From Chromohalobacter sp. 11-W (GTDB lineage Bacteria; Pseudomonadota; Gammaproteobacteria; Pseudomonadales; Halomonadaceae): DNA of 64,000 nt. The stretch spans positions 372,001 through 436,000 of the forward strand of contig NZ_JARANZ010000002.1 in the NCBI RefSeq assembly GCF_029889905.1, read 5' to 3'. The position numbers were made by a program, and so were the translations under genes. Of the stretch, positions 29,343-39,197 are shown one piece after another. Every line of letters starts with the position of its first letter. Position 1 is the stretch's first letter. Under the pieces are notes generated by a model. The model was not told the DNA's origin. It saw nothing but the letters and a program-made list of their open reading frames with translations, and made no database searches.

Positions 29343-31128
29343 ATGCCCAAATCGTTGCGCAGCCTGTTCGGGCTCGCCTTGATCGCCCTACTACTCGCGG
29401 GGTGCGCCAGCGGCCCGGGGCCCAGCGATACACGCCCCGCCACGCAAGGCCTCAGCGCTAGCGAACTGCTCGACAAGGCCCAAGGCCAACCCGCCACGCA
29501 GGCAGCACAGAGCAGGCTTCAAGCGGCCCACATCCTATCACGGCAAGGCAATGACGAGCAGGCGCTGGACATTGCCCGAGACCTCGATGTATCTCGACTA
29601 ACGCGCGAGGATCGCATCGATCGCGCCCTTCTGATCTCCGATCTCAGCCTGCGCAAGGAAGATGGCCGAGGCGCGCTGGCGGCCACTCAGATACTCGGCG
29701 ACATCGACGACATGCCACGCGATGCACAGCAGACATTACGCCATCGTCGCGGCCTGGCCCTGACCCTAGTGGGCGAGTCGCGCGCGGCAGCGGAGTCCCT
29801 GATCGAGTTGCAACGCGACGGAGCACCTTTCGAACTCAACGACGACATCTGGACGCCACTGTCGCGGCTGAGCGAGACCGCACTCGACCGCATGGAGGCG
29901 CGAGACGACACCCTCACCCAAGGCTGGGTCGAGCTCGCACGGCTATATCGCCAAAGTGGCGGTGACATGTCCCGCCTCACCGATGCACTGGCCGATTGGC
30001 GCTCGAATTACTCCAACCATCCCGCCGCCCGCCGCTTGCCTAGTGACCTCTCCGCACTGAAAGATCTGCGCGGCAACGACGTCAAGCACATTGCCATCTT
30101 CCTCCCCGAGTCCGGCCCGCTGACCAACGTGGCCCAAGCGATCAAGAAAGGCATCGAGGCACGCCACATGGACGCCCTTAACCAGGGCGAACAGACACCA
30201 CAACTGACGTACTACGACAGTAGCGCAGGAAATCTCGAGGCCCTTTACGCACAAGCCACCATGGACGGCGCACAGGTCGTGCTCGGACCGCTCGACAAGG
30301 ACTTGGTATCGCAACTCGAGCTGCGCGACAACGTCGCCCTGCCGACGCTGGCCCTCAACTACGGCGAACACGACCGCAATCAAGCGGACGAGCTTTTCCA
30401 ATACGGACTATCGGCCGAGGACGAGGCGCGCCAGGTCGCTAAGCGCGCACGCATGGATGGTCATCACGGGGCAGCCGCGCTGATCCCCGACAACGCATGG
30501 GGCGAACGCGTATTCAAGGCCTTCCGCACGAACTGGGAAGACCGCGAAGGCGAGCTCGATGCCGTCGTGCACTATGATCCCAAGGGCTCCGTCAGCGAGG
30601 CGACCAAACGCTTGCTGAATGCCGATGGCAAGCGCAGTGGAAACGAGGATATCGACATGCTCTTCCTCGTGGCGCTGCCTAGCTATGCGCGCCAAGTGCC
30701 GCCCACGCTGGACTATTACTACGCAAGCGACCTCCCTGTGTACGCGACGTCTCAAGTCTATGGCGGCCAACCCCAACCGCGTGCCGACCATGACCTCAAC
30801 GACGTGATGTTCATGGACATCCCCTGGCTGATACCGGATGCTGCGACCGGCGGCGAAGAAGCGTTGCCGTTTTACTCCACCTATCGCGAACTCAACGCGC
30901 AGGACGACCCTAGCTTGCTCAAGCTCAATGCTATGGGCGTCGACGCCTACGAACTAGCACGGCGTCTACCACTGATGCAGGCACTGCACTCACTGGAAGT
31001 CTTCGGTGCAACCGGAACGCTTCAGGCACGCGATGACGGACGGATCCAGCGCACACTGCCCTGGGCCCAGTTCCAGTCCGGCGTGCCCGCGCCGCTACTG
31101 ACCGGCGGGTCCGACCTGGATATCGGCA

Positions 31129-31148
<20 letters not shown>
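29343..31148 (+). CDS. lpoA: Penicillin-binding protein activator LpoA (LppC family lipoprotein)
   Basis: LpoA is an outer-membrane lipoprotein that stimulates PBP1A in Enterobacteria. The 601-residue protein has a lipoprotein signal (MPKSLRSLFGLALIALLLAGC, lipobox LLAG-C at residue 21), an N-terminal TPR-like helical region to about residue 230, and a C-terminal domain resembling periplasmic substrate-binding proteins (HIAIFLPESGPLTNVAQAIK onward). The start ATG 29343 follows AAAGGA. It overlaps yraN by 20 nt. Whether it activates PBP1A here is by homology. Confidence 0.92.
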
Positions 31149-32114
<966 letters not shown>

Positions 32115-32124
32115 GGAATTCGTC

Positions 32125-32691
32125 ATGACACGACAGGTTATTCTCCCGCTCCTCCTTGGCATCACGCTAGCGCTGGCCGGCTGTGCCTCGCCTTCCACCG
32201 ACAGCCAGGGCGGTGAAAACTACGGCAAGCGCACCCCCGGCATGAAGGTGGAAGACGAAAGCATCCAGGACAAGATTTCCGACAATCTTGTCAGCACCGA
32301 CGCGCGCTTTCGCGACGCGCATCTCAATATCGACAGCTACAACGGCATGGTGCTTCTCACCGGCCAGGTGGCGAGCGACGAACTCAAGCAAAAAGCCGGT
32401 AACGTAGCCGAACAAGCCCGGCAGGTGCGCCGCGTTCACAACGAACTGGAAGTCGCCGCCAACTCCCCCATCGGCCAGCGTATGACGGATACCTGGATCA
32501 CCGGAAGGATCAAGGCAAACCTCGCGACCGACGAGCGCATCGACGGCAGCCGAATTCGGGTAATCACCGAAAACAGCACGGTCTATCTGATGGGTATGGT
32601 GACCCACCGAGAAGCAGACATCGTGACCAACATCGCTTCACAAGTGGGTGGCATTCAGAGGATCGTCAAAGTCTTCGAATATCTCGATTGA
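32125..32691 (+). CDS. dolP: Outer-membrane lipoprotein DolP (YraP), two BON domains
   Basis: DolP is an outer-membrane lipoprotein that supports envelope integrity and the BAM complex in E. coli. The 188-residue product has a lipoprotein signal with lipobox LALAGC (Cys about residue 20) and two BON domains, about residues 45-110 (ISDNLVSTDARF...VHNELEV) and 120-188 (WITGRIKANLATDERI...VVKVFEYL-like). ATG 32125 follows AAGGAA. A strong terminator begins just after the stop. Confidence 0.92.
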   Translation: MTRQVILPLLLGITLALAGCASPSTDSQGGENYGKRTPGMKVEDESIQDKISDNLVSTDARFRDAHLNIDSYNGMVLLTGQVASDELKQKAGNVAEQARQVRRVHNELEVAANSPIGQRMTDTWITGRIKANLATDERIDGSRIRVITENSTVYLMGMVTHREADIVTNIASQVGGIQRIVKVFEYLD

Positions 32692-32697
32692 GCACCG

Positions 32698-32720
32698 AGC
32701 AGGGTCGAAGACCCTGCTTT
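32698..32720 (+). terminator. Rho-independent terminator of the lpoA-dolP operon
   Basis: A 9-bp perfect stem AGCAGGGTC/GACCCTGCT (32698-32706 and 32710-32718) with a GAA loop is followed by T residues on the plus strand. It also sits against the sspB stop codon and could act on convergent transcripts. Confidence 0.85.
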
Positions 32721-33205
32721 TACTTCACGACACGCAGTGACGGGCGCCCCTTGCTACGCGGGGCGTCGTCACTTTCGCTCTCGGTTTCACTGGCTTCTTC
32801 ATCGTCACGCGCCTCGACGCTTTCCAGCGCAGGACGGTCGCCATCGTCTTCGGGCGGAGTGTCGCCACCCTCGCTCGCTTCGGCTTCCGGCATGACCGGC
32901 TCGTGGCCGAAGACCATGCCGACCCCATTCTCACGCGCGTAAAGCGCGATCAATGCTTCCATGGGCACGATGACATCCATCGGCTGGCCTGCAAAGCGCG
33001 CGCCGAAGGTCACGGCGGCATTCTCGATATACAAATCACGTACCGCGGAAGGCGCAATATTGAGGACGATCTGCCCGTTTTGCACAGACTGACGGGGTAC
33101 GTTTACACCTTCACGCTCGGCATCGACAACGATATACGGTGTATGTCCGTTGTCCAGCAACCACTCATAGAGTGCGCGGGCCAAGTAAGGGCGACTGGAA
33201 AGCAT
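32720..33205 (-). CDS. sspB: ClpXP protease specificity-enhancing factor SspB
   Basis: SspB delivers ssrA-tagged proteins to ClpXP. The 161-residue product has the N-terminal substrate-binding fold (RPYLARALYEWLLDNGHTPY, VNVPRQSVQNGQIVLNIAPSAV), a long acidic disordered linker (about residues 108-150), and a short C-terminal ClpX-binding peptide ending RPSLRVVK, the expected layout. ATG 33205 has AGAGGAAG upstream; a TTG two codons earlier is also in frame. It is cotranscribed with sspA, 65 nt upstream. Confidence 0.94.
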   Translation of the reverse strand: MLSSRPYLARALYEWLLDNGHTPYIVVDAEREGVNVPRQSVQNGQIVLNIAPSAVRDLYIENAAVTFGARFAGQPMDVIVPMEALIALYARENGVGMVFGHEPVMPEAEASEGGDTPPEDDGDRPALESVEARDDEEASETESESDDAPRSKGRPSLRVVK

Positions 33206-33270
33206 AGACAACTTCCTCTTTCGGTTCGCGGCGACGGTTCATCAGCGCTGCACACTCATGCATGGCAACG

Positions 33271-33897
33271 CTAAGTGCGCATTTCCTTCTCTGCCTCCAG
33301 CAGGGAAGCCTTGAAGGCATCACGACTGAAGAGGCGCTCCATGTAGCTCACCAGCGGCTGGACTTGCTTTTCCGGCAGCTCGACGCCCAGCGACGGCAGC
33401 CGCCAGAGAATCGGTGCGATGCAGCAATCTGCCAACGAAAACTCGTCGCTCATGAAAAACGGCATGTCTTCGAAGATCGGTGAAATACCCGTGATGCTTT
33501 CGCGCAACTCCTTGCGCGCCTTCTCGGCATCTTTCTTGCTGCCCTGCTGGATCGTTTCGACCAGCGGGCACCACTCGCGTTCGATGCGATGCATCCACAA
33601 ACGGCTCTGCGCACGCGCCACGGGATAGACCGGCAACAGCGGCGGATGGGGAAAACGCTCGTCCAGGTATTCCATCATGACCTTGGACTCGTAAAGCACC
33701 AGATCACGATCCAACAGGGTAGGCACGCTGTTGTACGGGTTGAGATCGGCAAGCTCTTCAGGGCTATTGTCATCGTTGACCTCGATGACATCGACGGCCA
33801 CCCCCTTTTCCGCCAACACGATACGCACGCGATGGCTATAATGATCATCGCTACCAGAATAAAAGGTCATCGACGACCGCTTGGCCACTACACCCAT
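33271..33897 (-). CDS. sspA: Stringent starvation protein A (GST-fold RNA polymerase-associated protein)
   Basis: SspA binds RNA polymerase and modulates sigma-70 promoters under starvation and acid stress. The 208-residue protein has an N-terminal thioredoxin-like domain ([41 protein letters not shown]) and a C-terminal helical GST domain with a PHPPLLPV motif, which is characteristic of SspA. ATG 33897 follows GAGGAA. In several gammaproteobacteria cytochrome bc1 genes separate sspA from rpsI; here the gap holds only 211 nt. Confidence 0.95.
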   Translation of the reverse strand: MGVVAKRSSMTFYSGSDDHYSHRVRIVLAEKGVAVDVIEVNDDNSPEELADLNPYNSVPTLLDRDLVLYESKVMMEYLDERFPHPPLLPVYPVARAQSRLWMHRIEREWCPLVETIQQGSKKDAEKARKELRESITGISPIFEDMPFFMSDEFSLADCCIAPILWRLPSLGVELPEKQVQPLVSYMERLFSRDAFKASLLEAEKEMRT

Positions 33898-34041
33898 GAA
33901 ACATTCCTCGCTTCAGTTCGAACCCAGATGATAACACGTTAATAGGGGGCACGAATGCCACCCGCCGCCACTCATTGAGCATGCCGGGAGGGTAGATAAG
34001 GTCATGCACCCATACAAGCGCCCCTATCGAGTGCGTCACAC

Positions 34042-34072
34042 AAAAAGGCCCGGACGACAGGTCCGGGCCTTT
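34042..34072 (-). terminator. Rho-independent terminator of the rplM-rpsI operon
   Basis: An 11-bp stem AAGGCCCGGAC/GTCCGGGCCTT (34045-34055 and 34061-34071) is followed on the minus strand by a T tract (A run at 34042-34046). It ends the ribosomal protein operon before sspA. Confidence 0.92.
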
Positions 34073-34108
34073 GCGTAGCGCGCACCGATGGGTGCGAAGC
34101 GCTGCGTC

Positions 34109-34498
34109 TTAACGCTTGGAGAACTGCGGACGACGACGCGCCTTGCGCAGACCGATCTTCTTACGCTCGACCTGGCGGGCATCACGCGTCACGTAGCCTG
34201 CATCACGCAGCGGACGACGGAAGTCCTCGTTGTAGGCGAGCAAGGCACGCGTAATGCCGTGACGAATCGCACCCGCCTGCGCAGAGCCGCCGCCACCGCT
34301 CACGGTGACATAGACGTCGAACTGGCCAGTGGTTTCAGTCAACTCGAACGGCTGACGGACGACCATCTCACCGGTGACACGACCGAAATAGTCGTGCAAG
34401 TCACGGTTGTTGACGGCGATTTTGCCGGTGCCCGGCTTCAGAAACACCCGAGCCGTGGAAGTCTTGCGGCGCCCGGTACCGTAATACTGCTGTGTCAT
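34109..34498 (-). CDS. rpsI: 30S ribosomal protein S9
   Basis: The 129-residue product is ribosomal protein S9, with [17 protein letters not shown] near the N-terminus, [19 protein letters not shown], and the basic C-terminal tail [11 protein letters not shown] that reaches the P-site tRNA. It lies 13 nt downstream of rplM, the universal pairing. Confidence 0.98.
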   Translation of the reverse strand: MTQQYYGTGRRKTSTARVFLKPGTGKIAVNNRDLHDYFGRVTGEMVVRQPFELTETTGQFDVYVTVSGGGGSAQAGAIRHGITRALLAYNEDFRRPLRDAGYVTRDARQVERKKIGLRKARRRPQFSKR

Positions 34499-34511
34499 GG
34501 CGAAGAATCCC

Positions 34512-34940
34512 TTAGAGGTTCAGTTCAAGCGGCTGCTGCGCGGCGTGCGGATGCTCGGCACCAGCATACACCTTGAGCTTGGAGTACATGGCGCGGCCCA
34601 ATGGCCCCTTCGGCAGCATGCCCTTGACCGCACTTTCGATAACGCGCTCAGGCGCGTGATCGATCAATTTCTCGAAGGACATGGAGCGCAGACCGCCCGG
34701 ATACCCGGTATGACGGTAGTAATTCTTGGCTTGCGCCTTGTTGCCAGTCACGCGCACCTTCTCGGCATTGACGACGACGATGTAATCGCCAGTGTCGACG
34801 TGCGGCGTGTATTCCGGCTTGTGCTTGCCGCGCAAGCGGCGAGCGATTTCGGTGGCCAGGCGGCCGAGCGTCTTGTCAGTCGCATCGACGACATACCAGT
34901 CGCGTGTGACGGACTGTGGCTTAGCACTGAACGTCTTCAT
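34512..34940 (-). CDS. rplM: 50S ribosomal protein L13
   Basis: The 142-residue product is ribosomal protein L13, with [36 protein letters not shown], and [21 protein letters not shown]. The start ATG 34940 (MKTFSAK) gives the usual length; a longer open frame upstream is noncoding leader. In E. coli L13 represses its own operon by binding the mRNA leader; the 5' leader here is over 100 nt and contains hairpins. Confidence 0.98.
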   Translation of the reverse strand: MKTFSAKPQSVTRDWYVVDATDKTLGRLATEIARRLRGKHKPEYTPHVDTGDYIVVVNAEKVRVTGNKAQAKNYYRHTGYPGGLRSMSFEKLIDHAPERVIESAVKGMLPKGPLGRAMYSKLKVYAGAEHPHAAQQPLELNL

Positions 34941-35062
34941 GGGTGAATCACCAATTGCTTGTGTGGACGTCACGCGTGTAAAGGGCGTGAGCAGCCAATC
35001 CCTATTTTTCTTGGTTGCCGCGTCCCGAAAGACGGACAACGTTAGAGCGAGCGCGCATTGTA
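34941..35062 (-). promoter_or_regulatory. rplM promoter and structured leader
   Basis: On the minus strand TACAAT (35057-35062) is a 5-of-6 match to a -10 box with TTTATG 17 bp upstream. It leaves a leader of roughly 110 nt before rplM. The leader contains a stem TCACGC/GCGTGA (34985-34990 and 34970-34975) close to the start codon and another small CGTC/GACG hairpin. Autoregulation by L13 is known in E. coli but not demonstrable from sequence here. Confidence 0.45.
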
Positions 35063-35112
35063 CACGACGCCGCTCCGGCCATAAAGCACGATTTCGCGCT
35101 TCACGGCAACCC

Positions 35113-36288
35113 TCACGGCTTGTGAGGCAATGCCAGATATTCCTTGGACTGCATTTCCTGCAGGCGAGACAGGGTCCGCTCGAACTCGAACTCCAACTGG
35201 CCATGAGTGTAGAGCGACTCAATGGCAACCTCGGCGGAAATCAGCAGCTTGACCCCGCGATCATAGAACTCGTCGACCAGATTGATGAATCGCCGCGCCA
35301 GGTCTTCCGTGGCCCCGCTCATCTGGGGCACATTGGAGACGAGGACCGTATGAAACTCGCGGGACAACTCGATGTAGTCGTTCTGGCTCCGCGGACCATC
35401 GCATAGCGTCTCGAACTCGAACCATACGACATCTTCATGCAGACGACGAGGCTGCAGAACACGATGGTTAACGTCGATCTCAGCATCCCTCTCGCCTTCG
35501 GCACCCGCAATGGCATGGAAGCTTTCGCCCAGCGCACGGTCAGCGGCCTCACCCCACGGGTGATAGAAGATCTTCACTTGTTCCAACGCCCGCAAGCGGT
35601 AATCGACCCCCGAGTCGACATTGACCACTTCGCAGTGACGCTTGAGCAAGTCGATAGCAGGAATGAAACGCGCACGCTGCAGACCATTCTTGTAGAGGTC
35701 GTCGGGCACGATATTGGAAGTCGTCACCAACACCACACCCTGTGCGAACAACGCCTCAAGCAGATTGGCGAGAATCATCGCATCGGTAATGTCTTTGACG
35801 AAGAATTCATCGAGACAGATCACCCTGGCCTCAGAGGCAAACTTGCCCGCAATCAGCGTCAGCGGATTTCTCTCCCCCTTGTAATGCGTCAATTCATTAT
35901 GCACACGCTGCATGAAGCGGTGAAAATGCGTACGCATCTTGTCGGCGAACGGCAAGGTCTCGTAGAACGTATCCACCAAATACGTCTTGCCTCGTCCCAC
36001 GCCTCCCCAGAAATACAGCCCCAAAACCGCCGGCGGTGCCTCGAAGGGAGAAGGCGCGGACTTCTTGCCGAAGAGCTTGGCGACCTTGGACTTGAGGCCA
36101 TCGTCACTTGCCGATGGTGCGCTCGACGATTGGCGTGGCGCATTTACCAACTCGTCATAGAGCCGCTGCAAGTGTTTAACGGCCTCTTCCTGATCGGGAT
36201 CGTACTCGAAATCGTCGCGCTGCAAGTCCTGGCGATATTTTTCCAGGGGCGTACGTGCTTCCGCGGACGGGGGCATGGTGGCACTCAT
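35113..36288 (-). CDS. zapE: Cell division protein ZapE (AFG1 family ATPase)
   Basis: ZapE is a cytoplasmic P-loop ATPase that associates with the Z ring in E. coli. The chosen 391-residue product has Walker A GGVGRGKT, Walker [10 protein letters not shown], the RFIPAIDLL and [15 protein letters not shown] motifs of the AFG1 family, and the usual length. ATG 36288 ([18 protein letters not shown]) is preferred; ATG 36276 is possible. A much longer open frame extends to 36543 but adds residues without family resemblance and crosses the promoter region. Confidence 0.92.
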   Translation of the reverse strand: MSATMPPSAEARTPLEKYRQDLQRDDFEYDPDQEEAVKHLQRLYDELVNAPRQSSSAPSASDDGLKSKVAKLFGKKSAPSPFEAPPAVLGLYFWGGVGRGKTYLVDTFYETLPFADKMRTHFHRFMQRVHNELTHYKGERNPLTLIAGKFASEARVICLDEFFVKDITDAMILANLLEALFAQGVVLVTTSNIVPDDLYKNGLQRARFIPAIDLLKRHCEVVNVDSGVDYRLRALEQVKIFYHPWGEAADRALGESFHAIAGAEGERDAEIDVNHRVLQPRRLHEDVVWFEFETLCDGPRSQNDYIELSREFHTVLVSNVPQMSGATEDLARRFINLVDEFYDRGVKLLISAEVAIESLYTHGQLEFEFERTLSRLQEMQSKEYLALPHKP

Positions 36289-36327
36289 GGGGGCGAAACA
36301 CACCTCGACTGAATGATGAAAGCTGTC

Positions 36328-36333
36328 ATTATA
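36328..36333 (-). promoter_or_regulatory. TATAAT -10 element upstream of zapE
   Basis: A perfect TATAAT on the minus strand lies 39 bp before the zapE start. No convincing -35 hexamer is seen at 16-18 bp. Confidence 0.4.
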
Positions 36334-36388
36334 CGCGTCATCACGATACTTGCATGGACACACGCGGCATGGTGCCGCACTTTCGGGT

Positions 36389-36419
36389 TTGACCCGCCGC
36401 GCCAAGACACCGATATAAT
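36389..36419 (+). promoter_or_regulatory. Probable promoter of the yhcB (zapG) gene
   Basis: TTGACC (36389-36394) and a perfect TATAAT (36414-36419) are separated by 19 bp, slightly long. They lie 62 bp upstream of the GTG start. Confidence 0.5.
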
Positions 36420-36481
36420 AGCCATGCCTGGTATGCCAACGCATCGCAACCGCATGCCCCGTGACGATCAAGGAGAGCATT

Positions 36482-36937
36482 GTGAACGAGAGCAACATCG
36501 ACTGGATCCTGGCCATCGCGTGCTTTCTGGCAGGCATTGGCATCGGTGCCCTCGGCTACCATCTGCTGAACGCCAACGTGGCCCGCAATCAGAAGGTTCG
36601 CCAACGACTGGCAGAGGCGGAGCTGGAACTCAGTCAAGTCAAGGATTCACTGAACGACCATTTCGCCAAGGCTTCTGAGCTGGTCAACAGCATTCAGCGT
36701 CAAAGCCATGAGCTTGAGCAGCAACTATCTCAAGGTGCCGACCGCCTCGTCGACGATTTGCAGCTCAAGCGCCGCCTGCATCCGCGCCAAGAGGGTGAGA
36801 CGCAAGAAGAAGATGCCGATCCACCCCAGATGCCACGCGACTACGCTGAGGGCGCCCAGGGCACGCTCTCGGAAAACTATGGCCTTGAGCCGCGCAGGCA
36901 GCGCGCCACCGAAGAAGAGACGCCGCCGCGCTACTGA
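36482..36937 (+). CDS. zapG: ZapG/YhcB family inner-membrane protein (DUF1043)
   Basis: The 151-residue product has one N-terminal membrane segment (about residues 6-26), then a long coiled-coil region (QRLAEAELELSQVKDSLNDHFAKASELVNSIQ) and an acidic, charged tail, as in E. coli YhcB, which links cell elongation, division and envelope synthesis. The start is GTG 36482, preceded by AAGGAG at a 6-nt spacing; the in-frame ATG at 36461 lies upstream of that site. Divergent from zapE, as often seen. Confidence 0.85.
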   Translation: MNESNIDWILAIACFLAGIGIGALGYHLLNANVARNQKVRQRLAEAELELSQVKDSLNDHFAKASELVNSIQRQSHELEQQLSQGADRLVDDLQLKRRLHPRQEGETQEEDADPPQMPRDYAEGAQGTLSENYGLEPRRQRATEEETPPRY

Positions 36938-36991
36938 GATTAGACGCTCAGGCATCCTTGTTGGACACCACTCAGGCTTGCTACAACGCTT

Positions 36992-37030
36992 AGGCGCCGA
37001 CCGTTTCAAACGCTCGGCGCCTTCTTGTTT
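36992..37030 (+). terminator. Terminator between convergent yhcB (zapG) and Nif3 genes
   Basis: A 9-bp stem AGGCGCCGA/TCGGCGCCT (36992-37000 and 37014-37022) with a 13-nt loop is followed by TCTTGTTT on the plus strand. Confidence 0.75.
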
Positions 37031-37039
37031 CGGAACCAC

Positions 37040-37798
37040 TCAGGCAGGGTTGTCGATATCCACGAAACGATGCGTGATATCGAAACGTGACGCCAGCCAA
37101 TCCCCCAGCGCCCTGACGCCATCACGCTCAGTGGCGTGATGGCCGGCCGCCACATAGGTCACCCCCATTTCACGTGCCATATGCGTGGTGCGCTCGGAAA
37201 TTTCTCCCGAAATGAAGGCATCGACACCCGCCTCGGCCGCCAGCGGCAGCATATCCTGTGCGCCGCCCGTACACCACGCGACACGCTCGATCGACCGAGC
37301 GTGTCCCGCTATGACCAAGGGCTCACGCCCCAATTGTCGCTCGAGATGCGCCGCGAACGCGGCATGATCCATCGACGACGACGTATTTCCGTACCACAGG
37401 AGACCCTGCCCGAGCGCACCGTCGAGACAGCCTGACGGCGTGAGGTCGAGACGCTTGGCAAGCTGCACGTTATTACCCAACGTCGCATGCGCATCCAACG
37501 GCAGGTGATACGCCAACAGATTGATATCATGTGTCATCAACGTGGCCAGACGGCGGCGCTTCATCCCCGTGACCGCTACCGGTTCGTTCTTCCAAAAATA
37601 ACCATGATGGACGAGCACCACATCCGCCTTCCAGGCCACGGCTTCATCGAGCAACGCTTGGTTGGCGGTGACACCGCTCATCACGCGCGTCACCGTGTCA
37701 CGCCCTTCCACTTGCAGGCCATTGAGGGTGTAGTCCTTGAAGTCGCCGCACTGCAATTCGGACTCAATCGCGGCGATCAATTCTTGTCGAGCACTCAT
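37040..37798 (-). CDS. Nif3-like dinuclear metal center hexameric protein (YbgI family)
   Basis: The 252-residue protein belongs to the Nif3/YbgI (DUF34) family, annotated as GTP cyclohydrolase 1 type 2-like but of uncertain function. It shows YTLNGLQVEG, VLVHHGYFW (metal-binding His pair), LLAYHLPLDAH, and AAGHHATERDGVRAL, the metal-site histidines and Glu of the family. ATG 37798 begins MSARQELIAAIE. It is divergent from the DegS-type protease gene. Confidence 0.9.
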   Translation of the reverse strand: MSARQELIAAIESELQCGDFKDYTLNGLQVEGRDTVTRVMSGVTANQALLDEAVAWKADVVLVHHGYFWKNEPVAVTGMKRRRLATLMTHDINLLAYHLPLDAHATLGNNVQLAKRLDLTPSGCLDGALGQGLLWYGNTSSSMDHAAFAAHLERQLGREPLVIAGHARSIERVAWCTGGAQDMLPLAAEAGVDAFISGEISERTTHMAREMGVTYVAAGHHATERDGVRALGDWLASRFDITHRFVDIDNPA

Positions 37799-37852
37799 GG
37801 GCGGCTCCAGACAGCTTAGGGATGCAATGTTACACTCGGCGCCATTGTAACG

Positions 37853-37870
37853 GCTGCCCCACGGGGCAGC
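37853..37870 (+). promoter_or_regulatory. GC-rich hairpin in the leader of the DegS/AlgW-type gene
   Basis: A 7-bp stem GCTGCCC/GGGCAGC with a CACG tetraloop lies 30 nt upstream of the start, just before the AAGGAA ribosome-binding site. No T tract follows, so it is not a terminator. Any regulatory role is unproven. Confidence 0.3.
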
Positions 37871-37900
37871 GACTGCCCGCTCGCCGACAAGGAACCTTAC

Positions 37901-39124
37901 ATGCGTCGCTCACTGATGTCGCTCGTCTGGCCCATCATCAGTGGCATCCTGCTCGCCATCGTGCTACTCAACGCTTTCCCCCAGCTAATGGGCGAGCGCA
38001 GCGCCGACGATGCCGCCACGCCAGTGCCCGATACCAGCGCCGTGCGCGCCATCGCAGAACGCACCGATACCGCCGAGCGCGCGCCGGAGGTCGTCGAGGC
38101 CGCACCCCTGAACAGGTCTCAAGGCCCCGCGAGCTATGCCAGTGCTGTGAACAAGGCGGCCCCCGCCGTCGTCAATATTTATTCGTCGCGCATGGTCGAG
38201 CGTAGCGAGCACCCGCTGATGTCCGACCCTTTTTTCCAGCAATTCTTCGGCAAGGACATGCCGCAACGTCAGCGCATGCTCTCTAGCCTGGGCTCGGGCG
38301 TCATCGTCAGCGCCGAAGGGTACGTACTGACTAACAATCATGTCATACGCGATGCCGATGAGATTCAGGTCGCCCTGCGCGACGGCCGCGAGACACTTGC
38401 CAAGGTCGTGGGCACCGACCCCGAGAGCGACTTGGCAGTGCTCAAGATTCCCAGCGAAAATCTCCCCGTCATCCAGCTCAGTGACTCCGAGCAAGTCGCC
38501 ATCGGCGATGTCGGCCTCGCCATCGGCAACCCCTTTGGCGTCGGCCAAACCGTCACCATGGGCATCATCAGTGCCACAGGCCGTAACCATCTCGGTTTGA
38601 ACGCTTACGAAGACTTCATCCAGACCGATGCCGCCATCAATCCTGGTAACTCCGGCGGAGCACTGGTCAATGCGGAGGGGGCACTCGTGGGGATCAATAC
38701 CGCGATCTTTTCACGCTCAGGAGGGTCACAAGGCATCGGCTTCGCCATTCCCGCCAACCTGGCGCACCAAGTACTCGACCAGATCGTCGCCCATGGCCGT
38801 GTCATCCGTGGCTGGCTGGGCATCGATGTTCAGGCGATGACGCCCGATCTAGCGTCGTCATTCGGCCTCAAGACGTTGACCGGCGTGGTCATCGCCAGCG
38901 TCGTACCCGACGGCCCAGGTGACAAGGCTGACCTGCAACCGGGTGACGTGCTCATGTCCATCGACGGCGAGCCCATCATCGATGCCCGCGAGGCCATGGC
39001 CGATATCGCCGAGATATCTCCCGGCACAAAGCTCCCCATTACCATCGTGCGTGATGGAGAGAAACGCGAGATCACACTGACGGCTGGCGAACGCCCCGTA
39101 GCGTCGGAGTCAGAGGCGCAATAA
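37901..39124 (+). CDS. algW: Periplasmic membrane-anchored serine protease DegS/AlgW (one PDZ domain)
   Basis: This HtrA-family protease senses misfolded outer-membrane proteins and starts sigma-E anti-sigma factor cleavage in E. coli (DegS) and Pseudomonas (AlgW). The 407-residue protein has an N-terminal membrane anchor (about residues 8-24), the triad H147 (TNNHVI), D177 (ESDLAVL) and S251 (GNSGG), and a single C-terminal PDZ domain (about 300-395). One PDZ and a membrane anchor favour DegS/AlgW over DegP. It sits beside hisD/hisG/murA as algW does in pseudomonads, but no hisC lies between. Confidence 0.9.
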   Translation: MRRSLMSLVWPIISGILLAIVLLNAFPQLMGERSADDAATPVPDTSAVRAIAERTDTAERAPEVVEAAPLNRSQGPASYASAVNKAAPAVVNIYSSRMVERSEHPLMSDPFFQQFFGKDMPQRQRMLSSLGSGVIVSAEGYVLTNNHVIRDADEIQVALRDGRETLAKVVGTDPESDLAVLKIPSENLPVIQLSDSEQVAIGDVGLAIGNPFGVGQTVTMGIISATGRNHLGLNAYEDFIQTDAAINPGNSGGALVNAEGALVGINTAIFSRSGGSQGIGFAIPANLAHQVLDQIVAHGRVIRGWLGIDVQAMTPDLASSFGLKTLTGVVIASVVPDGPGDKADLQPGDVLMSIDGEPIIDAREAMADIAEISPGTKLPITIVRDGEKREITLTAGERPVASESEAQ

Positions 39125-39134
39125 TCCTAACGCA

Positions 39135-39168
39135 GCATGCCCCCACCGGCGCACCGGTGGGGGCATGC
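39135..39168. terminator. 15-bp hairpin between convergent algW and hisD
   Basis: A perfect 15-bp stem (39135-39149 with 39154-39168) with a CGCA loop. No strong T tract follows on either side, but its position between convergent genes suggests bidirectional termination. Confidence 0.7.
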
Positions 39169-39197
39169 GATAACTGCCCTTAGGATGCCAATCGTCG

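Noticed and set aside
35113-36543. Longer ZapE (476 codons) starting at 36543
   Set aside because: The added N-terminus crosses the zapE -10 element and the divergent yhcB start region and has no resemblance to the AFG1 family.
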